Shown one piece after another: positions 13,272 to 24,155 of a stretch of DNA of 64,000 nt. The DNA is from Pelodera strongyloides (Eukaryota; Nematoda; Chromadorea; Rhabditida; Rhabditidae), in the NCBI GenBank assembly GCA_036852015.1, contig JAANDG010000025.1:186001-250000 (forward strand). The letters run 5' to 3'. The translations under genes and the position numbers were made by a program. Below the pieces are notes generated by a model. That model had not been told where the DNA came from and ran no database searches. It worked only from the letters and a program-made list of their open reading frames with translations. Numbering within the stretch: position 1 is the first letter of the stretch; every line of letters starts with the position of its first letter.

Positions 13272-13896
13272 TGAACCTTGAGAAAGATAAGCAAGATAAT
13301 CACCATTGTGCGAAGAAGATTTATTAAGTTTGAGGTAAAAATTTACTGAAGTAAACAGCGTTCCTAGGTGCACTGTCAATTTGTGGCTTTTTGTATTTGG
13401 GCATAGTGGAGCTTTCGGAAGAAACACGGCACAATACAACGGATAAGTAGGTAAATCTTGAGCACCAACAAAATTTGCCATCTAACCTCCAACACATTAG
13501 ATTAAATGGTCAGGTTAACCCATGACCTATGTTTATTATTTGTTTCATAAATTTTTACAATGGGTGTTTATTATAATAAGACCTCGGCTCAGGACACACA
13601 CAATAAGAAAATAAGGATGCAATTGCTTTTCCGTACTGCATACGTATACACTCTAGCAAAACGAAAAGTTTCACGGTGGTGAATTCGGTTATAACTTTGT
13701 ATATAAACAAATAATAAACATAGGTTCAAGCCGGTGGGCCTGACCCTTTAACAGTTCAGAAGGAAGCTCGCTATACTCCACTGTCAAACTATAAGTGTCC
13801 GACCGAGAAAATGTCGCGCCAAACTCCACCTAAAACCTTACTGTTATGTTTTTCTAAAACCTTTTTTTTCTTTCGAATTTGCGACATAAATTCACA

Positions 13897-14026
13897 GGCC
13901 ATATTCACCACTCAATTCCCCATGGGGAATTCCCCGTGTTTTTCTCTGCGTGTCTCACATTAGAGTGATATTTTATGTCCCCAGGGAATATTTCCCCGAG
14001 GGAATCGGAGTGATGAATATGGCCTC
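13897..14026. repeat. Inverted-repeat family C copy
   Basis: From GGCCATATTCACCACTCAAT to GTGATGAATATGGCCTC, in the opposite orientation to the two copies at 10405 and 13150. Confidence 0.85.
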
Positions 14027-14269
14027 AGGAGACGCTCGGATTCTAAATTTGATCACAAAGCCGAATCATTTCCATTTCTTTGAGTGAAGAAGAAGGCCAC
14101 CACGAAGTCGGCTAATTGCGTATCATTTTAGAGGGATGGGTCATTCTCGAGGCCACTTCATTTCTCTTATCTGCTTCTTCGATTCAAGTAGAAACTATTT
14201 AGCCCAGTTTAAAACAATACTTTTGGATGAAGGATCGCAAAATTCGACTAGATGTGACGTCAGTTCCGC

Positions 14270-14452
14270 TGAGGTACATTATGAGTCAAAATTAGCTCAG
14301 AATCAGATCCATCCAGTCATCAAAATTAGCTCAGAATCAGGTCACATCCGTCATCAAAATTAGCTCAGAATCAGATCACATCCAGTCATCCAAATTAGCT
14401 CAGAATCAGTTCACATCCAGTTATCAAAATTAGCTCACAATCAGGTCACGTC
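14270..14452. repeat. About 35-bp minisatellite, five copies
   Basis: AAAATTAGCTCAGAATCAG with CATCCAGTCATC spacers, diverging to the right. Confidence 0.9.
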
Positions 14453-15752
14453 CAATTGCCTACATCTCACGGATGCAAATAACATTTCATAATTTTTTGT
14501 TGAGGATTAGTGTTGACCACTCTTCTTGTCGGATGTAGGTAAACATAAGCATAGGGTAACAAAAACAACAATTTCATAATGTTTCCGAATGGGGGTGCTA
14601 GAAATAAGACTCGATGTTATTCACGGTGTAAGTGAAAAAGTGGGGGCATGCAAACTACGGTAATCCTAAACGGATGTTATATCGGGACAGTTGGCCACAT
14701 TTCTACGTGGTATAGTCTATGTCGGAAAATAATATTTTTATGATCAAACGCTCTGCGCAATATACATCCTAATGTTGCGAACACAACCATGATCCGCAAT
14801 GCAAACCCCATAGCTGATTTGAAAATTGAAAGGCAGGCCCGTGATAGAAATAACCATGCCGTAAAAACAGTCAACTTCGACGCCACATACAACCATTTGT
14901 CTTGTTTTAACTACTTTAATTTAGTAAATTACATGACCATTTATTAGATGGGGAGCCACGAAGCCGTATGTTGATGGCTCAGTTCACTGTACGACTGTAC
15001 CTCTTCCTTAGAGCTTTTGGGAAAACTAAATAGCTAAACGCACTCTCTAAAGACTGAGAATGCAGTTTTCATGTGGTTGTATTCACGAGGTAAACATTAT
15101 TTCACGAACCTACACCCTACACCTACAATACACCATTTCCTCGTACACCATTTTTCAGATTTTTCTCCTGCGAACATTTCTTATAGGAAGGTTCGAATTG
15201 CGCCGCGGGAAGGTCTACATTGCAAACCTTTGGCGCATTCTGTTGAAATCTGTCATAAAAATTGGATCCCACGAAATGGGGCAGGCGCACCACAATGTGT
15301 GCCACAACTGCGCCAACGCCGCACTTATGTGGCGCTCGTCCCGCACACCCTGCTTGCGAATTCTTCGTTCTGTGTCAATCAATTAGCTGCCATGCATGAG
15401 ATAAACGGAACGTTCTGTTTATCTATCTGACTGACTAAACTAGTAGACAATATCCAAACATTGGCAAATATCGACCGTAGCCCCACATCTTTGGCATTCA
15501 GCCAGTAATCCAACACCCTCCGCTCTCCATAAAACACACGTTATTTTTTATTGGGACTGGAGGAATTGGCATATGTCCAGCTTGCACTTTAGAGGGGAAA
15601 TGTCATTTGGAACAATCATCAATTTCAAAGGGCAAAGGGAAAACCAAAGCGGAGATTAAAATAGGGACCATCAAGAAATATATTAAAGGGATCGGCTCAC
15701 CTTAAATTGTGTCTGTTTTTTTTTGTTTCTTTTTTTTCTATAAGGGATAATA

Positions 15753-15976
15753 AAAATTTGGAATACAAAAAGTAGTGCTCTATTTCAATACTCACGGAGA
15801 TATTAGGTGATAAAGTGGTGGATTGATCGGTCCAAAATGGCAAAGGGTAATTGTTTCTATACAAACAAGGCAAGACAATTACCCTTTTCCATTTTGGACC
15901 GATCAATCCACCCCTTTATCACCCAATATCTCCGTGAGTATTGAAATAAAACACTACTTTTTGTATTCCAAATTTA
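15753..15976. repeat. Near-perfect long inverted repeat (arms about 100 bp)
   Basis: 15753-15855 pairs with 15877-15976; for example ATTGATCGGTCCAAAATGG against CCATTTTGGACCGATCAAT. The loop is about 20 bp. Only a few mismatches, so it is young or under constraint. Confidence 0.9.
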
Positions 15977-16114
15977 GTGTATCCGCGTTAGTAGTTTAGG
16001 GTTTAGGGCTTGACCATTTTACTTTGATGGGTTCGTAACTCACTTGGTAGTAATAAATCATTGAAATCCATCGATTGTTTGTCCCTTGAAGAATTTAACC
16101 TCAACAACTCCGTT

Positions 16115-16395
16115 AATGAATCCCGATTTTTTTCCGAGAAACTTTGCATTTCCGAGATTTTTCCGCCTATTTCCCGAGTATTCTAAGAGAAGATTTTCGG
16201 GCCGAGCTCGGAAAATAGGCGGGCCGAGCTCCGGCGCAGCCTGTTTGTCCGTTTCCGAGCTTTTCCCGTAGATTTCCCGCGGATTTTCCGAGCTTTTCCC
16301 GACAAATTTTCGTATTCCGATCTTTTTCCGACTAAAGACCTAGTAGGAAACTAGTAAAAAAAACTAGCTGGTTTTCCGCGGGCCGAGCTCGGCAA
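16115..16395. repeat. Short-motif repeat region (TTTTCCGAG / GGGCCGAGCTC)
   Basis: TTTCCGAG, TTTTCCCG and GGCCGAGCTC recur many times in both orientations, giving a patchy tandem region. Confidence 0.7.
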
Positions 16396-17576
16396 CAAAG
16401 ATCATAGAAGCCTAATGCCAATCGGTTTGTAGACAATTACTCAGCAAACGAAGGACGTCTATCTACGTTTCAGAAAATTCATAAATACAAATGTTACTTT
16501 GCGTCTCTCGGTACTTCGTGTCCCTCAATTCTCAGTGAATAACGCCTACATTCGGGCATATCGGTCGATCACAACATATTGTTCGGTAAATTCAACACTA
16601 TATTTTCTAGAACGCATCCTACACTTTTCTTTTTTCTCTTCCTGTCGTGTATTTACTCTCCACAGATAAATCATTCAAATAATTGAAGGAGACATTCATA
16701 ATGAATAAAGGTACTGCATAGAATCTTCATACTGAGAATGAGTACAGACACCGTAGACACCACCGTAAACACTTAGACAGTCACTGACAGCCACTGACAC
16801 CACGTTCAGCAGAGCACGGCCAGGAGTGTACCGTTACTTAGAGAGCTTGCAAGGGAGCCGAGCAGTGGATAGCACGGAGCGTGAATGGGAGTTGATTTCG
16901 TAAAGGTAATCCGAAATACACATAAAACGTTTAAAAATTCATATATGGTATTTTTTTACAAAAAAATAAAATAAACCGGAGGTAACAATAACTGGTAGAA
17001 AACGTTTTTATTTTATTTTAATATAAGGTGGATGTATTATTTTTCACCAATTATAGCGTGTTTTGCAATTGAACCATACAACATTAAATTCGCTTTGCGT
17101 TACTGAAAAACAGCCAGACTACCGTATTCTGCATACTGCGTTTCCGCGTTGCGTGTTGTACTAGTATCATACTAGTATTATTTTAGTAGGCAACTAGTAG
17201 CTTATTAGCATGTATACTAATGTTCCTTGGCTGAGTAGATCAGTTTTGCATTAATACTAGTCGCATGCATAACTGACACTAATTAAATGAGGATCAACAC
17301 TGTTTTATGACTAAATTAGTGCTAATTTGATACATTTCGCGCGCATTTTGCTTTTTTTTTAATTTCTTCAAATAAAAATTGAAAAAAGTTTGCCTATATA
17401 TATAGTTTGTTTTATTATTCTAGATTTTGTCTTGCTTTTTGTTTATTTTTCATGTTACTAGCTAGACGAGAACATGATGTTTGTGGACTCGCTCTATGAA
17501 GAATATACATTCACTGATTTGATTATCCATTTATAGATTTTGTTATTCACAAGCAATTTTTTTAAAATTACATCTA

Positions 17577-17597
17577 TTTCAGAGAAGACGCTCGTAA
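17577..17597 (+). promoter_or_regulatory. hda-11: Probable spliced-leader acceptor of hda-11
   Basis: CTATTTCAG directly precedes a 15-nt leader and the ATG, after an AT-rich stretch. Such a 3' splice site with no upstream exon is typical of nematode trans-splicing. No promoter motif could be recognised. Confidence 0.5.
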
Positions 17598-20500
17598 ATG
17601 GGGACAGATGCTCCGGGAAGAACTGGATTTGACGACGTTGCTGATGTGTTGCAGCCAACTACTTCTTTGTGAGTTGCTCTTATATTTAGTGTGTTCTATT
17701 ATCCTTCCTTCACAAGCATTGTTGCAATATAGTTAGTACTTTGCGTGCAATCATATCATATCTGAGATGTTCAAGAGCGGTTGAAATACTTGTTGGTTCT
17801 TTTCAGTCCAGAGGAGCTTTGCGCAGCAATGGATACCGATTTATTCACGGGAATTGGAGATCATCAGGTTTGTCTTTGCCTTTTTTTAATCCTTCAATCT
17901 TCGATGGAGAGCCTTTTAAAACTACGTATCAGTACTGTCGTGGTACTATTCTAGTCTCTACCTGGCTGATGGTTTCAATTTCAATTCTAATTAGCCGCAT
18001 TACGATAAGCTGTTTTGACCGTTGCTCAAGACATCAACGTGAGTACTGAGTACTGATTGTGCAAAATGTATTATTGTTATGTATAGCTTGATTAATTCAG
18101 GTTCCAGTATTGTTCCATCCCGAATACGATGTGACCTTCTTTGGACTAGAAAACTTGCACGTTTTTGATGCTGGAAAGTGGGGCAAAATCTACCGACAAT
18201 TAGAGGGTATGTGTATTTTATGTGGTTTGCTTATCCGTTATCTGTCTGATGATTAAACAATATTCTCTCTATAGTCTTGAGGCTGACATATTATAATTAG
18301 CTTACTGATTCGACTGAACTAATGGCGTAATATTGATTATGCTTTCTTTCACTTCCGATTTCTGATAATTGTGTCAGATGTCATATCGATAGCTTGCGTG
18401 TTCTTTATTTTTTATTTCGTTGTTCTCAAGCTATACGACCTGTGGCCATACTTTGATGACCCAGTTGCCGTTACCGAGTTACTCTGAACTGGCCTGGGAC
18501 TTATCCCCTCTCCCCGCTCCCCGCTCCCCGCTCCCTGCTCCCCACTCCCCGCTCCCCAACTAGAATTTATTTGTATTTCTTTTTCAGAGTGGAAATTGTT
18601 GAGTGCGAACTCCGTAATTCATCCGCATGAAGCCAAACGCCGCGATCTAAGGATAGTGCATTCGCGTGGCTATTTAAATAGCCTGCGCTTCCCATGCTAC
18701 CTAGCTAAGGTGATTCTTTATATTCTTTCAAGTTTCAACAGCTCTTTTCCAGTAAGCGTGCAACAGTCAACAGCATCCGTCATGCAAAATGGAACTGTAA
18801 TTGAATATAGAAATAAATGAACAAAAGTGAAATATTCTAATAAGTGAACAAACTTAATATGTAAGTAGTATTGTAGTAGTAATCAGGCAGCTCGATGTAG
18901 TTATGGTAGTGTTGTTATGGAGTGTGTGACTTGCAAAACTGCTATAAAATCCTATTATATAAAAGAGTAACTGTAGCGTCATTTGCATACCGATGTGCGT
19001 TACGGAAATGCAAATTTCGTGTTCGGGTATAAAAAGAGTGTCGCAGCTCAATATCGAAGTATGCATATGCAATTGTTTCCTATTATGTGAATTTCTTATG
19101 ATACGTTTGAGGCGTTGTATATAAGTATGCCCATGCTAAACCAATCATATTTCCATGTAAGTCGCCTCGGGCGGCGTTAGCCGACTGGTTCTGAGATATT
19201 TGTTTAGGTCTTTGAGATGTCGTTTCTGTGTCTTCTGCCCAATTGTATTACCGATCGATATTTGCTGAGGCGGATGAGGTATACTCTTTTGGGGTTTCCG
19301 ATTTTTGTTTCTATATGTTAACTTTTTCATTGAAGTGTACATAATCATAATCATGTAGAAACAAAATAGAGAGATAAACCCTGATAAGTGAACACATTAA
19401 TTATGTAAAAACACAATGTTTCTGTAAAACCAGTTAAGTAAGAGTCATGCTCAACTCACAATGTGAGTTTGCTCTTCGGCCCTGACAGTTTTTTGCCCTG
19501 CCAATCAGGGAATAAATTAGGTCCGCTGGTCCGCATCTAAAAATTCTGGGGAGGTGACTTAGATTAATTTGCGTACAATGCATTACGGATCGGGAGGTGA
19601 TCATCCGCATTTGGCGGGGTGTTTTATGCTATGATGCCCATTCTTTAGGCTACACGTTGGCGGCACCGTGGCCGCATGCCGTCTGGCATTGGATAAAAAC
19701 TGGGCGATTAATATTGGGGGAGGTTTTCACCATGCTTCCAGATCACAGGGTTCGTTATTTTGTTATTTATTGAATCGCTGAATCAATTTTGTTATCGCAC
19801 GGCTATGAGTGTGCGTGATTTTTCATGTTTTACACGTGTACCTACGAATTGTTTTTTCTTCGTACATAGAACGGGTCTTGTAAACTAAAAAAAAATGCTC
19901 GGTTGACTTTAAAGCCGTATTGTACCCGCTTTGGAAAATTTGCATATGATATGAATTTCCCATGTCTCCTATTCCTATGTAAATTTTTGGTGCCCGTCAT
20001 GAGGCCGTATTCACCACTCAAGGGTAAACATTTCTCTAGAGACAAAACTTTTGGAACGCATTTTTCGGAAACGAGAGTGAGTGGTGAATGCAAGTTTTGT
20101 GATATAATCTCGCTTTCTAGATAAATTTTCTCCGAGAGACAGTTCTCCAGGGGTAAACGGAGTAGTGAATACGGCCTCAGCTTCCGGCACCACATTAACT
20201 AGGATACATAGGATTTTCATACCATATGCAAATATTGCAAATTTCCCAAAGTAGGTACAATACGCTACTTCCGGTTACATTTCTGCCTTCACTTCCGTCT
20301 GTATCGCTATCGACGCTATCTATTTGCAGGCGGTGGTTTTTGTGCGTACGCGGATATTTCCTTGGCAATTAAGATGCTATTTCTACTGAAATTGGTCAAA
20401 AAAGTGGTTATTCTGGATTTGGATGCACATCAGGTACAGATTTGATTTGTTCACAGAATTTAGTGCTCGTTTTCTTTTTATATGCATATTGAATTTGAAA

Positions 20501-22494
20501 TTTGCATACTAGACTAGAATGAACGATTTGAATCTAAAATAGAAATGATTTGCATTTTAGGGTAACGGACATGAGCGAGACTTTCTGGACGACCCGGACG
20601 TGTTTATAGTTGACGTAAGTTACAGTTACGTCAAGTTACGTGTCATACATTATTTGCTCAGCCTATTAGTCTTATCGCTTGAGCTCAGGTCAGATATGTT
20701 TTATATGCGTTTCTTCAATTCTTGCAATTGCCTTTATAATTTGTATGGGTGTGCACGAGTTGCATATCATCATGTACATGCACGTACTGTGAATGATGTT
20801 GAATATTTCGAGTGATGGTAAATTTGATTGTTTGTTTGTTTACAACTACGCATTTCCATACATGCTTTTCCCATATACATGTGAGTAACCCGTTATTTAG
20901 ATTATCCCTGATTCCGGATCGCTATGCACTGTTTCGGTTCCATTTAGATATCCGTTACGAAGTTATATTTTGAGAACAAATTTCCCATTTTCAGATGTAT
21001 AACCCGGGAATTTATCCGCGCGACCGAGCCGCCAAGCACGCGATTAGTCGTGCAATTCCCGTGGAAAGTGGGACTGGAGACGAGGAATATTTAAGGTTTC
21101 TTTTTTTTTCCTTTTTTGTTCCGCTGACCTTTTTCACCAATTGCTGTTTTTTCAATTGATGTTTTTTAAGTGTCGAGGTCATTCATCGAAACATCATGTT
21201 TTACATTCAAATATAATAGTCGTCCCACGTCACGTCCTGAAATTCAAATATAATATACGGCTCACGTCCTGAAATATTAGACCACCCGCGTTGTGCATTG
21301 AAAAAAGAGACCACCCACGTTGCGCATTAAAAAATGGACCACCCACGTTCGCATTAAAAAATAATAGGAGATCACCCACGTTGCGCATAAAAAATGGACC
21401 ACCCACGTTCGGCACGTTCGCACTAAAAAATAATAGGAGACCATCCACGTTGTGCATTTGGAGACCACCCACGTTGCCATGGTTGGGTTAAACGTTAAAC
21501 TGGTGAATGTGTTTCGTTAGCTTAAAAATGTGTTATTCCTCGCGCATATCCGACCGTATGGCTATGGTAGGCGCAGGACTACCCACGTTGTTTGCCGTGT
21601 TGGAGGTAGGTAGAGTAGAGCCGGGGGGTCCGAGGGGTTAAGGCATTAAGGCTAAGGCACTAAGGGTTCGATGTTCGACTTTCTCTTGTTGACCTTATCG
21701 GCTATTAGGTATAAACAATTCACAATCACATAAATTTTGACTGTGATTGTGATTGAAAAATTGAGGTATTGGACGAGCGGGAATCGAGCCCAGCGTCTTT
21801 GGATTGCCGGTCCACTGCGTTAACCACTACACTACCGCCACCCACCACCAAATGTTTCAATCGCATACCCGTATTCATAATTGTTATTTGTTATATTTGA
21901 TTCGTTTAGATTGCTCCGCTCCGAACTCGAAGTTGTTTTCGGCGAATATCAATCTGATTTGATCGTCTACAATGCCGGCACGGATAGCCTAGCAGGCGAC
22001 CCTCTTGGAAATTTGGATTTGTCGCCGGAGGTGTGCCTCTTTTAGTATTTTTTTTTGTTTATCTGTTAAATTTTTACTTCAACTTTCAATTAGGCCTAAT
22101 TTCCAGTATCTCTTGGGTGTGTATGTGTATATGAGTGAGTATGCGTGCATATGAGAGAGAGTGTATGTATGTGTGTGTGTGTGTGTGTTATTGTTATTCG
22201 ACTTATTCTTTCACTTTCAGGGTGTCATACAGCGCGATGAAATTGTATTCACGATGGCCCGACAACACGCTGTTCCAGGTATGCATATTATTATGCTTTT
22301 TAATTTTCTATGCTTATAGTGGTCTTTTTTTGCGTTTGAAAACTAATGTGAATAACCAGTGACTAATTCTAACTTTTTTATTTTTTTCAGTGGCGATGGT
22401 AACTAGCGGAGGCTACCAGAGGAACAATTGGCAAGTAATTGCAAATTCCATTAAAAATTTACATGAGAAGCACCTGATTAATCTTCATGCGTAG
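17598..22494 (+). CDS. hda-11: Class IV histone deacetylase (HDAC11-like), 11 exons seen, one missing
   Basis: Zinc-dependent deacetylase/deacylase of class IV; characterised HDAC11 proteins remove fatty-acyl groups from lysine. Exons: 17598-17668, 17807-17867, 18101-18206, 18588-18709, 19649-19749, 20330-20433, 20561-20614, 20995-21095, 21910-22030, 22221-22278, 22391-22494. Family landmarks in order: VLFHPEYDVTFFGLENLHVF, IHPHEA, the catalytic His pair in NIGGGFHH, the zinc ligands in DLDAHQGNGHERDF, the third ligand in VYNAGTDSLAGDPLG, and the catalytic Tyr in VTSGGY. A TTTCAG at 17577-17582 lies 15 nt before the ATG, fitting trans-splicing. Phases agree except between exons ending 18709 and starting 19649: about 25 residues normally joining these blocks are absent and an exon of length 2 modulo 3 must be missing or lost. 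That 0.94-kb gap holds a Helitron-like insertion. Without it the protein is about 334 aa. Family assignment is secure; integrity is not. Confidence 0.9.
18507..18558. repeat. 7-bp repeat (GCTCCCC)n in an hda-11 intron
   Basis: Seven units, C-rich on plus, about 30 bp upstream of the acceptor for exon 18588. It may serve as part of the pyrimidine tract. Confidence 0.9.
18953..19188 (+). mobile_element. Helitron-like non-autonomous copy in hda-11
   Basis: Starts TATTATATAAAAGAGTAACT and ends CGGGCGGCGTTAGCCGACTGG-type sequence followed by T, with no inverted ends. It lies in the interval where an hda-11 exon is missing. Confidence 0.7.
20003..20178. repeat. Family C variant with a different core, in an hda-11 intron
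   Basis: Ends GAGGCCGTATTCACCACTCA and GTAGTGAATACGGCCTC match family C, but the inner palindrome is GGGTAAACATTTCTCTAGAG type. It lies between exons ending 19749 and starting 20330. Confidence 0.75.
21270..21480. repeat. Degenerate tandem repeat in an hda-11 intron
   Basis: GACCACCCACGTTGCGCAT and AAAAAATGG or AAAAAATAATAGG blocks alternate six to seven times. Confidence 0.88.
21770..21848 (-). mobile_element. tRNA-like sequence (SINE head or tRNA relic) in an hda-11 intron
   Basis: On minus: GGCGGTAGTGTAGTGGTTAA (box A-like) and GGGCTCGATTCCCGC (box B-like) with correct spacing, but no acceptor-stem pairing. A SINE head or pseudo-tRNA is more likely than a gene. Confidence 0.45.
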
Positions 22495-22776
22495 CTGTAG
22501 TGTACGTGGGTGGCTTGCTATTGGTTGGCATCCTTGATGTATTTATGTTTTGAGCAGTTTTGCTTTGTCTTACAAAGTTGTATATATTGTTTTAATATGT
22601 TTTCTTTGGTGTTGTCATATTTGCTATTAATATATTTTATTTTGAGTCTGTCGTGGGATATAATATTTATAAGGTGTGTTCAAACATGCTAACAGTGTGC
22701 TAAGAAAGTAACCTTTTTTTTGTTTTCCGTCTCTTTTTTTTTTTGGAATAGTGGCGTCCTAGTATATACATAACGC

Positions 22777-22962
22777 TTAAAGCGAAATACCAGCCGGTTT
22801 TTGGAACGCATCTCGAATATATGCATTATTATGCAACTGTGCTAAGAGGGGTCGAATTGGGGTCTATTTTTTATTCTAATTTATGCTAATTTGCATATGA
22901 TGCATAATAAGAAGGCAGGGGTACGTGATGCGTTTCAAAAACCGGCCGGTATTTCGCTTTAA
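22777..22962. repeat. MITE family A, full copy downstream of hda-11
   Basis: One of the best copies: TTAAAGCGAAATACCAGCCG to ACCGGCCGGTATTTCGCTTT plus AA. It lies 0.28 kb after the hda-11 stop. Confidence 0.9.
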
Positions 22963-24140
22963 CTTCTTTAAGCAGTGCACTAACATTTTCCGGTTAGAAC
23001 TTAACATGTGTCATTAGAAGTTAACGTTTGTTACTTTTTCACTTTCTACTAATACCTCAGTGCCATTAGTTTAGTCGGGTTTGAATGTTGAAAGATACTC
23101 ATTGATTATTACACTGAATTTGTTTGTAAAATTAATAAATATTTTTTTCCTTTCGGTGGCCTTTGATCTCATGGTTGCTAGAATGTATGCAGATGAAAGC
23201 CTTTGACCTTATGATAGCTGGTATGTGTGGAGATGAAAGGTATGTACTGTAGACATTTTGTCATTGTACTATTTATGTTGCTATGAGCTAATGGTGGAAG
23301 TTGATAGTTCGTAATGATTAGAGAGAGACCAAAAAGCGATCCCTTATCAGAAATTTGGATAGAGCCTCGCCTTTTGAAGCTTTGTAGTGGAAGTGGATTG
23401 GTGGGAATATGCACACACCCACACATATGTATGCACAAACATATACAAACTTACGCACACATACATACACTCACTCAAAGACATACGTACATACACACAT
23501 AAACTTTGTTAATTGGGGTTGATTTTTATTCCGATAATACTCATTTGCACTTGTTGCATGGGAATTCAGTTACTCAACATAGTTCTAAAAACAGGTTGTT
23601 ATACCGCTTTAACTTGGAAAAAGTACTTAGAAGTGTGTATGAGCATACGAGTGACGAACCTTCCGATGCCCCCATACGATGTTGAATAACTTTCTTTGAT
23701 TTCGAATTTCGACGACGATCATATATGAGCAATACTAAGCATATAAATTGATGAATTATAACACTGGGAGAAATAGGAACTTGTATTTCCAAGACCGCAT
23801 TTACATGTTTAGTCATGGAAACATCATGGAAGCCTTATACAGGGATGGGTTGAAACTTGAAACAAGAAGCCGTTAATTACGTATCAGAATATGATATGAA
23901 ATAAAAAAATAGTGATTTAGTTAGAATTGTCATCATTTAAGATAGGACACACCCACGCACTGGAAAGTATAAAAGGTTGTAATTAGCGGATTCAAAAACA
24001 ACTTTTCTGAAGGCGGAAGAAACATGTATACAAATTTCTACGTCGTCTAAGTCGTCTAAGTTACCGTAACTAGGCAATCAAACAATTATTTTATAGTTAG
24101 ATGTCTTGATCGCGATGTTGTTTTATTTGGTCTAACATGC
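22963..24140. other. Intergenic stretch between hda-11 and the two-CTLD lectin
   Basis: AT-rich. Contains a CACACA/ACATACA-rich tract at 23410-23500 and a diverged family A-like right end near 23600 (GTTATACCGCTTTAAC). No gene seen; the lectin promoter should lie here. Confidence 0.45.
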
Positions 24141-24155
24141 ATATTTCAGTTAAGG
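24141..24155 (+). promoter_or_regulatory. Probable spliced-leader acceptor of the two-CTLD lectin
   Basis: ATATTTCAG followed by only 6 nt (TTAAGG) and then the ATG. The short leader and consensus 3' splice site fit trans-splicing. Confidence 0.55.

Larger units (their letters stand above)
9946..17576. other. Gene-free repeat-rich stretch upstream of hda-11
   Basis: Three family C copies, Helitron-like copies, a long inverted repeat, microsatellites and ACTAGT-rich sequence (17160-17260). Frames at 15060-15430 (+) and 13098-13481 (-) are open but resemble nothing known and overlap on two frames. The hda-11 promoter presumably lies at the right end, without recognisable motifs. Confidence 0.45.

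Noticed and set aside
12830..13481. Overlapping 158- and 127-codon frames on minus
   Set aside because: Run across a GA tract and a family C repeat in two frames, with no domain and no splice support.
15060..15430. Two overlapping open frames (108 and 119 codons) on plus
   Set aside because: Two frames open over the same DNA and no recognisable family; probably chance in a GC-richer patch.
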